Of a DNA stretch of 64,000 nucleotides, positions 10,281-19,531 are shown piece by piece. Under the pieces are notes generated by a model. It worked only from the letters and a program-made list of their open reading frames with translations. It was not told the DNA's origin and ran no database searches. Source of the stretch: Spirochaetaceae bacterium 4572_59 (GTDB lineage: Bacteria > Spirochaetota > Spirochaetia > DSM-2461); NCBI GenBank assembly GCA_002084805.1, contig NBMC01000003.1:124001-188000 (forward strand), read 5' to 3'. A program made the translations under genes and the position numbers. Within the stretch, counting starts at the first letter, position 1. Every line of letters starts with the position of its first letter.

Positions 10281-10850
10281 TCAATCCTTAACACTCCCGT
10301 TCTGTGGTATCAGAGGAGTCTCATCAAAAGGACAGATTTCGTAGTTCCTGTTATAGAAGAGTGCCCCGCAGAAGGGACAGCGGCTGTATGTTCCCTGATG
10401 AAGAAACTCAATAGATTTTACTCCATTGTACTGCAGATATATTCTGACAAAGCTTCCAAAGTCCTCATCCATACCTGCCAGATACCCGCTGGTATCCAGA
10501 AATCCTTCAAAGGAGTTTCCTGATGTCAACTCCACTTCACAGGGAGTATAACCATCCGGTGGTATCTCATAATCCCCTGTTAGAGTCAGCCTGCGGATCT
10601 TGTACAAATCCAGAGGATATTCAGCCAGCCCCTGATCCGTTCCCCTTCGGAACCAGACAAAGTATTTAAGCTCTCCTTCAGAATTCTGATAGAATCCGTT
10701 GGAAATGGTATAAACTGATCCCTCACTGTCCGTGATGAGCATGCCATAGAAAGGATCATACTCCAGACCATCCGAAAAAGAGACGATATCCTGTCCGGCA
10801 AGAGTAAAATGGAGAATCAGACAGATGGTAAGGAATATTATCCGCTTCAT
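10281..10850 (-). CDS. Predicted exported protein with C-terminal zinc-ribbon-like motif
   Basis: MKRIIFLTICLILHFTLAGQ signal peptide; CPFCGALFYNRNYEICPFDETPL; start corrected to 10850. Confidence 0.55.
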   Translation of the reverse strand: MKRIIFLTICLILHFTLAGQDIVSFSDGLEYDPFYGMLITDSEGSVYTISNGFYQNSEGELKYFVWFRRGTDQGLAEYPLDLYKIRRLTLTGDYEIPPDGYTPCEVELTSGNSFEGFLDTSGYLAGMDEDFGSFVRIYLQYNGVKSIEFLHQGTYSRCPFCGALFYNRNYEICPFDETPLIPQNGSVKD

Positions 10851-10885
10851 ATCAGTAAACATAGTACCTTCTGCTGAGGGCCAGA

Positions 10886-12706
10886 TCAAGCAATTGTTTT
10901 AAAAATAACCTGCTGATCAGGAATATTCACCGTATCTACAGCTATTGAGATCACCGTATTGAGCGGCGGTTTCTCTTTCAGAGGGATTCTTGTTTCAAGA
11001 GCCAGAGAAGGTATCATCACAATAATCTGTTTCTCCGCCTTTCCAACCACAACAGCCCTGCCCTGCCAGTCGGGGTGTTCCGCCAGATAGACAAGCTTCC
11101 AATGAAGATTGGATGAACGTTCCGAACTATTAACTCTTCCGCTTACAGATTCACAGGAGGCTGTTCCCTCCAGGATATCATCTTCAGAGAGAAGCTCTCT
11201 TCCCGACAGATAAAGCCGGAACTGCTGCTGCACCATAAGATCGGAATAACGGCGGAGGGGACTTGTCGCCCTAGTATAGACAGGAAGCCCCATACCACTA
11301 TGAGGTCCCGGAATCGTTGAAACCTGACTTCTTTTCATAAAACGTCGCAGCTGAAACATAGAGGCAAGATTCCCCTCTTCCGTTTCAGGCAGATCACCCT
11401 CGGGTGCCGGCTGTGTTACATAGGGGATGGGAATATTATTATCCCGGGCATAGCGGGCCGTATAGCTTCCGGTCATCATCATGGACTCGGCTACCATATC
11501 ACGGCTTTTATACTCGTCCATGGGTGTAATTTCTATATCATTATCCTCTTTCACCCGGATTTTCACTTCGGGCAGAACAAGAAAAATAGCTCCATTCCGG
11601 ATCCGTTCTTCATGAAAACGGTCGGTAATTTTCTTTATGGTACAGAAAGGTTCTTCTGCCAGACGCTCTTCTGCATCTCCATAGCTTATGCGGGAGACCT
11701 TCACAAGGGAGAAAGTAATCCTGAAATCCTGAACATCGTAATTCTCATCAATTTTAAAACCAAAAGAGAGGGCTGGAGAGATCTCCTGAAGCCCCAGACC
11801 AAGCCTCTCGGTTGCTTCGGAGGGGAGCATGGGAATAACGGTCTCAGGAAGATAGAGATTAGCCGCACGCTCCCGGGCTTCCCTGTCGGCATCCCCTCCG
11901 GCGGGGATCAGAGAGCTGCTGTCGGCAATATGCACCCACATCCAGCCGTCAGCAAAGCTAACAGCATCATCAGGGTCTTTGTTTCCCACATCATCAATGG
12001 CAAATGCTTCCATGTCGGTTAGATCTTCTCTTTCGACCTCCGCTGCTTCCTCCAGAGGGAACTCGGGAGCACCCTTAGGCATCTGATAGCGCTCAGGCCA
12101 GGGATTTCTGCGGCAATCCCATATATTCAACTTCAAGAGAAGACGATGGGCGTTTTCCGGAGACTGCTGCTTTCCCCAGTCCTTCAGAATCCTGGATTTT
12201 TTACTCTGCTGCAGGGCATACTGTTCCAGATCAGTCAGAAATCCTCTGTCCTCTTCCCGAATTTCACCCTTCTTAAGGGAATCCATAAAGGATGTCCAGC
12301 GTTCTTCCGCTTCTGCTTTTTCTTTTTCGACTTTCTGGATCTGCTCCACCTCTTCGGCGCTACGAACCAGAATCTCTGTGACTGTCCCCCGGAACCAGGG
12401 AGTACGGTTCAACAGCAGAAAAGCGCCCCAGGCCGTGACGGGTGTAAACTCCCCGAAAACCAGCTCTGCCAGATCTTCCAGAGAGGGAGATTCCCCCTGC
12501 AGGAGTTCCCAGGCTTCCCGGGGATCAGCCTCGGGAGGATTAAGCATCCTTGTATCTCCCACCGGACCGGGATGAATCTCGAGAATATCCTTGGGACGGA
12601 CTTTTTTCTGCTTTCCGTCAGGAAGATGTATGGTAATTTTATCGGCACTTATCTCACCCACACGGGCTGGTACCTGTTTGTACAAAACGAGGGAATCTGA
12701 TTTCAT
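10886..12706 (-). CDS. RNase II/R-family (RNB) exoribonuclease
   Basis: AIDDVGNKDPDDAVSFADGWMWVHIAD RNB motif; YTRATSPLRRYSDLMVQQQ. Confidence 0.9.
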   Translation of the reverse strand: MKSDSLVLYKQVPARVGEISADKITIHLPDGKQKKVRPKDILEIHPGPVGDTRMLNPPEADPREAWELLQGESPSLEDLAELVFGEFTPVTAWGAFLLLNRTPWFRGTVTEILVRSAEEVEQIQKVEKEKAEAEERWTSFMDSLKKGEIREEDRGFLTDLEQYALQQSKKSRILKDWGKQQSPENAHRLLLKLNIWDCRRNPWPERYQMPKGAPEFPLEEAAEVEREDLTDMEAFAIDDVGNKDPDDAVSFADGWMWVHIADSSSLIPAGGDADREARERAANLYLPETVIPMLPSEATERLGLGLQEISPALSFGFKIDENYDVQDFRITFSLVKVSRISYGDAEERLAEEPFCTIKKITDRFHEERIRNGAIFLVLPEVKIRVKEDNDIEITPMDEYKSRDMVAESMMMTGSYTARYARDNNIPIPYVTQPAPEGDLPETEEGNLASMFQLRRFMKRSQVSTIPGPHSGMGLPVYTRATSPLRRYSDLMVQQQFRLYLSGRELLSEDDILEGTASCESVSGRVNSSERSSNLHWKLVYLAEHPDWQGRAVVVGKAEKQIIVMIPSLALETRIPLKEKPPLNTVISIAVDTVNIPDQQVIFKTIA

Positions 12707-12747
12707 ACTCTCATCTTAACGGATGAGGCCGGTGTGAGCAATCCCGG

Positions 12748-14772
12748 CTATAGAGTACTTGGAATGGATGCTTTACAGAACTGTCTGACCCTGGACACAC
12801 AATCCTTTAGATTACGGAAAAGCAGGGGCATAACAGCCTCATAGTGATCAGATGCAGCCCTTTCCATGGCCAGAGCCCATTCCTCTAGATCAACAATACC
12901 GATATTCAAGGCTCCGCCTTTGATAGAATGGACCTCCCGGTGCAGAACTTCCCAGTCCCGGCCGTCCATTGCAGCCTGGATTATTTCCAACTGAGAATCC
13001 AACTGATCCAGAAATCCCCAGATAATTTCGCTTGCTATATCCTGATCACCGTCCATCTCATCAAGGAATTGAAGATAATCAAAAATCGGAGAGGGTCGAA
13101 GGTTCCCCTCGCAGACGGATTCCTTTTGGGCAGACTCCCGTGTACTCCCCGGGCCATGGGTATACCAGTATTCCAGGGCATCCAGAAGATCTTTTTTCCG
13201 GAGGGGCTTGGGGATAAAATCATTCATACCCGCTTTTTTACACTCGTCCCGGTTGGCAGAGAGAACATTGGCGGTCATCCCGATAATAGGAGTTTCCCTG
13301 TATTTGTCCAGCTTCCGTATATTTTCTGTCGCTTCCAATCCATTTATATCCGGCATATGCACGTCCATCAGAATCAGGTCGTACTGCTTCTTCTTAACCT
13401 GTTCAAGGGCAATACAGCCATTGTATGCCAGGTCTACAGAACATCCTACAGATTCCAGGTGATGCTGGGCAATCTCTCTATTTGTCGGATAATCCTCAAC
13501 AATCAGAATAGATGCACCTTTCAACAGTCTGGAGGAATCGCTTTTTTTTCTGTTTTCCATAGAATGGTCGGGGTCAAAAGGTTCAACTTCCTGACAGGGA
13601 ACCGTAAAAAAGAAGGTGCTGCCGGTATCTTCACGGCTCTTATACCAGATATCCCCCCCCATGATCTTTACCAGTTCTTTTGAAATGGAGATCCCCAGCC
13701 CCGTACCGCCATACTGCCGGGAGATGGAACTGTCGGCCTGAACAAAACTTTCATAAATGGCATCATGCATAGAATCAGGAATACCTATTCCCGTATCCTG
13801 AACTTCAAAACGGAGAATCAGATCCTTTCCCCTGCGTTCCTGTTGAAATACTTTTAATGTAATACTACCCTGATCTGTAAATTTTACAGCATTAGAAAGC
13901 AGGTTAAGAAGAATCTGCCTTATCCGGTAAGAGTCTCCCAGGAGACAGGGAGGAATCCTTTCATCATAATCAACTGTAAGCTTCAGGCCCTTGTTTCTGG
14001 CACGCAGTCTAATAAAACTTATGGTTTCTGCCAGCAGATTCCTCAGATAATAGGGAGAATTATTCAATTGAATTTGTTTAGCTTCAATTTTAGAAATATC
14101 CAACAGCTGATTGATAAGAGTCATCAGGTTTTCAGATTCATCCAGAATCTTTCCCGCATAAAGATGTCCTTCAGGGGAGTCGATAGAGGCCATAATGATC
14201 TCGGTAAAACCAATAATTCCATTCAGGGGAGTCCGGATTTCATGGGAAATATTCGCCAGAAAATCACTTTTCGCTTTATTCGCACCTTCCGCTTCCCTCT
14301 GGGCATTTTCCGCTGAGATGATAGCTTTACGCAGCTCTATATCCATACGAACCTGCTCGGAGATATCCGTTATGATACCCTCAAGATAGTCCATATCATT
14401 CAATCGCTGCAGGATGACACGGACCCAGAAAGATTCGCCCTCTTTCTTAAGGGTGTGCACAGAAAAGGAGACGGCATCTCCACTTTCCAGATTATGGATC
14501 TGTTGGGAATCAAGAAAACGGGGTTCTCCACTATTGGAAGGAGTAAGATGAGACTGTAGTTCTCCAAAGTTCCGACAGTTAAACATTTGGACTGTCTCAC
14601 AATTGGCTTCAATTACTTCACCGCTACTGCGTGAGATACGGAAGATTCCGACCTGTGCCTGTTCAATCAGAAACTTGTAACGGGCTTCCGCGGCCTCTTT
14701 TTCATCTTCTAGAGCAAATAACTGACGCTGTATTTTTCTACGTTCGAGTTCGGTCATAAACTCTTTTTTCAT
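12748..14772 (-). CDS. PAS-containing hybrid histidine kinase with REC and HPt domains
   Basis: FLANISHEIRTPLNGIIGFTEI H-box; GTGLGISISKELVKIMGG; ILIVEDYPTNREIAQHHLES REC; VLHREVHSIKGGALNIG HPt. Confidence 0.92.
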   Translation of the reverse strand: MKKEFMTELERRKIQRQLFALEDEKEAAEARYKFLIEQAQVGIFRISRSSGEVIEANCETVQMFNCRNFGELQSHLTPSNSGEPRFLDSQQIHNLESGDAVSFSVHTLKKEGESFWVRVILQRLNDMDYLEGIITDISEQVRMDIELRKAIISAENAQREAEGANKAKSDFLANISHEIRTPLNGIIGFTEIIMASIDSPEGHLYAGKILDESENLMTLINQLLDISKIEAKQIQLNNSPYYLRNLLAETISFIRLRARNKGLKLTVDYDERIPPCLLGDSYRIRQILLNLLSNAVKFTDQGSITLKVFQQERRGKDLILRFEVQDTGIGIPDSMHDAIYESFVQADSSISRQYGGTGLGISISKELVKIMGGDIWYKSREDTGSTFFFTVPCQEVEPFDPDHSMENRKKSDSSRLLKGASILIVEDYPTNREIAQHHLESVGCSVDLAYNGCIALEQVKKKQYDLILMDVHMPDINGLEATENIRKLDKYRETPIIGMTANVLSANRDECKKAGMNDFIPKPLRKKDLLDALEYWYTHGPGSTRESAQKESVCEGNLRPSPIFDYLQFLDEMDGDQDIASEIIWGFLDQLDSQLEIIQAAMDGRDWEVLHREVHSIKGGALNIGIVDLEEWALAMERAASDHYEAVMPLLFRNLKDCVSRVRQFCKASIPSTL

Positions 14773-14826
14773 TACTCCATGTCCTTGGTGATGAGACGTT
14801 TATCAATGATTTGTATATTTATTATA

Positions 14827-15249
14827 TCACAGAGTAATTGGATTTAGCTGTCTTCTTATGGTTTCCAGAATAATCGCGAAAGTAACAGGTTTTGTTAAAA
14901 AATCATTGGCGCCAACCCTGTATCCGTATTCAATATCTTCATCGCCGGAAAAGGCGCTTAAGAGGATAATGGGAATATCACTGGTTGAATTATCCGATTT
15001 AATCTGTTTTGTGGTTTCATAGCCATCAATCCCTGGCATTTTTACATCCATCAGAATCAGATCAGGGCTACTGCAGAGCAGATCCAGTACCTGCTTCCCC
15101 GTCTCCGCTTCGAACACAGTCAGCCCCAGGGATGAGAGTTTTTTGGTGATATGCTGTCTGATGAACTGCTCATCATCAGCAATAATAATTTTCTTTCCTG
15201 CAAGAAGAGACTGTTCGTTCAAAAGATTCTCCCGGATTTGATCATTCAT
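14827..15249 (-). CDS. Single-domain response regulator
   Basis: KIIIADDEQFIRQHITKKLSSLG...LILMDVKMPGIDGYETTKQIK...DFLTKPV; start corrected to ATG at 15249. Confidence 0.85.
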   Translation of the reverse strand: MNDQIRENLLNEQSLLAGKKIIIADDEQFIRQHITKKLSSLGLTVFEAETGKQVLDLLCSSPDLILMDVKMPGIDGYETTKQIKSDNSTSDIPIILLSAFSGDEDIEYGYRVGANDFLTKPVTFAIILETIRRQLNPITL

Positions 15250-15308
15250 ACTTACATAACAAAGTATCGTTTTTTTCAGATCAAGATTCCAGAGAATAAA
15301 TGCAGTAT

Positions 15309-16553
15309 TTACCATGGGGCCGTACCACAGATGCTTGCATCGAGGAACGATCTCGAATGCAGCCGGGGCTCAACCCGGACAATTTTATAATAGCGTTGGT
15401 TTTCCCCTGATAGGATTTCTCTCAGATACTCTTCCACACGAAAGCGAAAATGATAAAAACAGTAAAATGTTGTTCCGTCAACGGTCAGACAAACCGGTGC
15501 CAGAGGGGATAGACCCTTCCCGCATTTCAACAGGGTTCCCGCCATAGCGGAAGCAGCCAGTCTGGCCGCCCGTTCCAGAAGGGAATCAATAAGCAGAAAT
15601 AGAGTCTCACGGTCTTCTTCAGACTGATCAGCCATTATTTTAACAAGACGATTGGATCTGTTATGAGGGTTATGACAGTAATCATCCACATCTTTTGTGC
15701 TTAAACGGCCAAGGTCCTTCAACAGTTCTCCTGTTTTATCACTAAACAACCCATCTGCAGTGGCCTGTTCCAGGGTTTTTGTCACCACAAGGCCGAAATA
15801 ACCACCGGAGGTCATTTTCTCCAACTGATAGGAACCTGGATCACTGGTCCCCTTGTCAAGAGATTCATCAATCATACCCCTGGGTGACCGGCTGAAAGAA
15901 CCACATTCCGTATTAATAATCTGATTATGACGGGGATTCATATCATCCAGTTTAAGAATATTCTTATTGGATTCCACATAGCAGCTATTGATTCCAGTGC
16001 CGATAACCACTTCACGGTCATCGCTAAAACCTTTCTTCCTCAGATAAGCCAGCAGGTTTTCCCCGATCATCTGCCCATGAACTTCAGGACACTGTACTTC
16101 CTTGCTGAATTTAATCAGACGGCCGTCTTTATTGGGATATATTTCGGTAGGATAAGAGAAACAAAAACCAATTTTATCCCCCTTGGGAACCAGGTCAATA
16201 ATATAGTCGCCCAGAATCCGGAAAAACGCATCTTTGCTGATAGCCCCGCCTGTCCCGGGCATGGGATTTTTCTGGAAGTTTTCAATAATGGGTTTATAGT
16301 TCTCATCAAATGAGATCAGTGCGGTTCTCAGATTCGTTCCTCCCGCATCCAGAACAACAACTTTTTTACCGATGGGAATAGGATTTCCTGTTTCAATATA
16401 GGTAGGAATCATGGCAATAGAGCTGCCTTCCGCTGTAAGACCTTTTTCCATGTCATCCATAAAAGCTGCGACACAATCATTCATATCTATATTTTCATAA
16501 TGCATTCCATATTTCTTCAGAAATGCACTTACTTTCTCCTGAACAGCTGCCAC
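15309..16553 (-). CDS. Hexokinase of the eukaryote-like hexokinase family
   Basis: KKVVVLDAGGTNLRTALISFDENYKPII, IGFCFSYPTEI, VIGTGINSCYVES, NTECGSFS. Confidence 0.85.
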   Translation of the reverse strand: MAAVQEKVSAFLKKYGMHYENIDMNDCVAAFMDDMEKGLTAEGSSIAMIPTYIETGNPIPIGKKVVVLDAGGTNLRTALISFDENYKPIIENFQKNPMPGTGGAISKDAFFRILGDYIIDLVPKGDKIGFCFSYPTEIYPNKDGRLIKFSKEVQCPEVHGQMIGENLLAYLRKKGFSDDREVVIGTGINSCYVESNKNILKLDDMNPRHNQIINTECGSFSRSPRGMIDESLDKGTSDPGSYQLEKMTSGGYFGLVVTKTLEQATADGLFSDKTGELLKDLGRLSTKDVDDYCHNPHNRSNRLVKIMADQSEEDRETLFLLIDSLLERAARLAASAMAGTLLKCGKGLSPLAPVCLTVDGTTFYCFYHFRFRVEEYLREILSGENQRYYKIVRVEPRLHSRSFLDASICGTAPW

Positions 16554-16732
16554 TTTTCCCCCCTGAACAATACCGTTTTCTATTATAATTCACAGACATG
16601 CCCTCTCTGTCCAGCGGTCAGAAATTCCAGACATAAGAACTTTCATTTTTAATTTGGATGTCAAACCAACCCTTTGCAGTGGAAACTGATGAAATGATAC
16701 AATTGAAATAAATTAATTCCACAGGAGCCTGT

Positions 16733-17215
16733 ATGCTTAAGATAACTATTATATCCGTAGGAAAACTGAAAGAGAAGTACTGGAAATCTGCTATGGAAGA
16801 GTATGCCAAAAGGCTTGGCCGCTACTGTAGCCTGAACCTGGTGGAAGTGGCTGATGAAAAATGCCCGGAAAATATCAGCCCTGCGGAACAGGACATCGTA
16901 AAGGAAAAAGAAGGAGAAAAGATTTCACGAAAAATCCCTGAGGGAAGTCTTTTATGTACCCTGGAAATCGCAGGAAAAGCCCTCAGTTCGGAACAACTGG
17001 CATCATGGATAGAAAAGGTACCCCTCAGTGCTAAGGACCATATATGTTTTGTCATCGGCGGCTCCCTGGGGCTCAGCCCCTCTATCTGCCGGAAAAGTTC
17101 ACTATCCCTCTCCTTTTCAGCCATGACCTTCCCCCATCAGATGATGAGAGTGATACTTCTGGAACAGATTTACAGGGCTCATAGGATTAGCCGAAACGAA
17201 CCCTATCACAAATAA
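16733..17215 (+). CDS. rlmH: 23S rRNA (pseudouridine1915-N3)-methyltransferase
   Basis: MLKITIISVGKLKEKYW...HICFVIGGSLGLS...LSFSAMTFPHQMMRVILLEQIYRAHRISRNEPYHK. Confidence 0.96.
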   Translation: MLKITIISVGKLKEKYWKSAMEEYAKRLGRYCSLNLVEVADEKCPENISPAEQDIVKEKEGEKISRKIPEGSLLCTLEIAGKALSSEQLASWIEKVPLSAKDHICFVIGGSLGLSPSICRKSSLSLSFSAMTFPHQMMRVILLEQIYRAHRISRNEPYHK

Positions 17216-17287
17216 ACCCTGCAGCAATAAGATAAGTATTTCTGCTATAGAAAAGACTAGCCGGCCCACGTTCAATTAATTTTCAAC

Positions 17288-18364
17288 TCAAAAAAGGGAT
17301 CTCATGGACGGATTGCCCTTAATGACAGCTTCCTGCCGGGGAGAAAGCCCTGCGGCATCCTTCTGCTCTGGATCAGCCCCTCTCTGCAACAGCAGCTTCA
17401 CCGTTTGGATGGAGCCCCCGGCAACCGCATAATGCAGTGGCGTTCTGCCTCTGTCATCAGAGGGATTGGGATCGGCTCCGGCTTCCAGCAAAAGATGTGA
17501 AATATCCCAGAGACCTCTTCGTGAGGCCAGCAGTAAAGCTGTATACCCCCGGGAATCCTTCTCTTCCGTATCCGCCCCATCCTGCAGGTACATCCGACTC
17601 ACATAGAACTGCCCATTCAGGACAGCCTCCACAAGATCGCTTCCTTTTCTGATAACAGGAGAAAAACCGAACGATAGATGGGCTCCGAAAACTCTGTATT
17701 TCCACTGGGTCAGAGAACTTGCCGGACCTGACTTTTCAAGGGCGATAACGGCAATACGCTTCTCTGAGGGGTTTTTGATATATCCTTTCAAAATCATATC
17801 ATCCACAACTTCCTGAGCAGGATCTGGTTTGTAGTCGTAGATGGCCTTTGCACTATTGTGGTTTCTGTAAAATTGAATGCTAATCTCCCTGCAGAGGCCC
17901 TGGGGAGCTTCGGGAGTCTCCGAACGGTCCATAAAGACCTCAAGACTGTAGGAAACCTCATCTATACGAAACGTCTTCTCTCCTCTCAGAATAGTAGCAT
18001 CCGCTGCAATTCCAAAGCGGAGCAGTTGGGAATGCCACTCAGGATGACGGTCCCACAGTTCTGCCGGGCTCTGATCAGTCATAAGGGTCCATTCCGGACT
18101 GGAATAAAGAATTTTATCTTCAATCAAGTCCTGAATGAACCACTGCCAGGACTGCCAGCCTCCTTCTCCGGGAAAGGTAATACCATAGGCCACCCGTCCC
18201 TGTCTGGACCATCCGATGGAATAGAAATTCAGGACATCAAATGAGAACTCTTTTATCTGTACGGGTCCCGCCCAGGCATTTTCCTCTCCTGTCAGCTCCA
18301 GCACTCCGGAGAAAAACAGAAAGAAGAGAGGAAGTAGAAGGGTCTGTATTGCCTTTTTAACCAT
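17288..18364 (-). CDS. Exported ankyrin-repeat protein
   Basis: Signal peptide; DSRGYTALLLASRRGLWDISHLLLEAGADPNPSDDRGRTPLHYAVAGGSIQTVKLLLQRGADPEQKDAAG. Confidence 0.8.
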   Translation of the reverse strand: MVKKAIQTLLLPLFFLFFSGVLELTGEENAWAGPVQIKEFSFDVLNFYSIGWSRQGRVAYGITFPGEGGWQSWQWFIQDLIEDKILYSSPEWTLMTDQSPAELWDRHPEWHSQLLRFGIAADATILRGEKTFRIDEVSYSLEVFMDRSETPEAPQGLCREISIQFYRNHNSAKAIYDYKPDPAQEVVDDMILKGYIKNPSEKRIAVIALEKSGPASSLTQWKYRVFGAHLSFGFSPVIRKGSDLVEAVLNGQFYVSRMYLQDGADTEEKDSRGYTALLLASRRGLWDISHLLLEAGADPNPSDDRGRTPLHYAVAGGSIQTVKLLLQRGADPEQKDAAGLSPRQEAVIKGNPSMRSLF

Positions 18365-18423
18365 GACTCCTTTAATATATCGGAAACATATAATAATTTA
18401 AAAGGAAAGAGAGTTTATAAGAG

Positions 18424-19140
18424 ATGAATATGAGCAGTTTTACAACATTAATAACGCTGTTGCTTGTCGCAGCAGGATATATCAGCCCCTGGTTTCAGGA
18501 GCAGATTCGGACAATGGGATTTTTTGCCCTGTCAGGAGCCGTCACAAACTGGCTGGCCATTCACATGCTTTTTGAAAAAGTCCCGGGTCTCTACGGTTCC
18601 GGAGTTATTCCCCTGCATTTTGAAGATTTCAAAAAAGGGATTCGCCAGATGATTATGGATCAGTTCTTCACAGTGGAAAATGTTTCACGAATTATGAATG
18701 ATGAAGCGGGAGTTCTGACTGCAAAAGTCGATTTTTCTGCTGCAGCTGATGCGGTTAACTACGACAGGATATTCGACGGACTCACAGAAACTATCTTGAC
18801 ATCCTCTCTTGGGAGCATGCTGGGAATGTTTGGCGGAGCCTCTGTAATTGAAGGATTCAGAGCCCCTTTCAAGGAAAAAACCAGACAAATCATTGTGGAA
18901 GAAACTGGCAACCCCGAATTCCACAAAACCCTGACCGGTTCTCTGGACACAGAAAAAACAGCGAAAGATATCATTAAAAAAGTGGAAAGCATTGTATTTA
19001 CCCGTCTGGAAGAACTGACACCACAGATGGTAAAAGAAATAATACAGGAAATGATACGGAAGCACCTTGGTTGGCTCGTTGTATGGGGTGGTGTTTTCGG
19101 TGGAATCATCGGCTTATTCATGAGTCTGATTCCCTCCTGA
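18424..19140 (+). CDS. DUF445 family membrane protein
   Basis: GFFALSGAVTNWLAIHMLFEKVPGLYGSGVIPLHFEDFKKGIRQMI. Confidence 0.8.
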   Translation: MNMSSFTTLITLLLVAAGYISPWFQEQIRTMGFFALSGAVTNWLAIHMLFEKVPGLYGSGVIPLHFEDFKKGIRQMIMDQFFTVENVSRIMNDEAGVLTAKVDFSAAADAVNYDRIFDGLTETILTSSLGSMLGMFGGASVIEGFRAPFKEKTRQIIVEETGNPEFHKTLTGSLDTEKTAKDIIKKVESIVFTRLEELTPQMVKEIIQEMIRKHLGWLVVWGGVFGGIIGLFMSLIPS

Positions 19141-19210
19141 AATACCTTACAGGAATATTTTATATTTTTGGATTTTTTATAAAGAAACTGATTTGAAAAT
19201 ATTTTTGGGC

Positions 19211-19250
19211 AAAAAAAAGCCCCTACAGAAAAGGAGGAAACTGCAGGGGC
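19211..19250 (-). terminator. Rho-independent terminator of candidate sRNA
   Basis: Minus strand GCCCCTGCAG-TTTCCTCCTTTT-CTGTAGGGGC-TTTTTTTT. Confidence 0.8.
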
Positions 19251-19383
19251 ACAAAATCAAAAGGAAAAAAAGTTAATCAATCTTTTTCTCCGACAAAACA
19301 AGTTAACAACTTATTTCGTCTTATAAAAACTGATGATTAAGAAAAGGAGGGAAAACTTAAACATCAGCAAGGTCCTAAATATT
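19211..19383 (-). ncRNA. Candidate small RNA with two CCUCC-loop hairpins and intrinsic terminator
   Basis: Promoter directly upstream; hairpin 19330-19367 with loop UUUUCCCUCCUUUU; hairpin 19263-19291; hairpin 19219-19250 with loop UUUCCUCCUUUU followed by U8. The A-C mismatches of the plus strand become G-U pairs on the minus strand. Confidence 0.72.
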
Positions 19384-19389
19384 ATTTAA

Positions 19390-19418
19390 AATATAATAAT
19401 CTCACAGTTAAAAGTCAA
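19390..19418 (-). promoter_or_regulatory. Sigma70-type promoter for candidate sRNA
   Basis: Minus strand TTGACT (19418-19413), 17-nt spacer, TATATT (19395-19390). Confidence 0.7.
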
Positions 19419-19531
19419 TAATATCAGTAATTCTTTAGCTATTTAACTACTGTTTCATTCCCTCATCCGATAAGATATTTGAAATATAGTCCTCTTATGT
19501 TAAGAAATCATGAAGCTTATGTGAGTGTATA

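Noticed and set aside
19211-19383. Reading the 19.3 kb hairpins on the plus strand as a CsrA sponge (AAGGAGG in two loops)
   Set aside because: Initially attractive, but the promoter, the U-tract terminator and the conversion of two A-C mismatches to G-U pairs all favour transcription from the minus strand.
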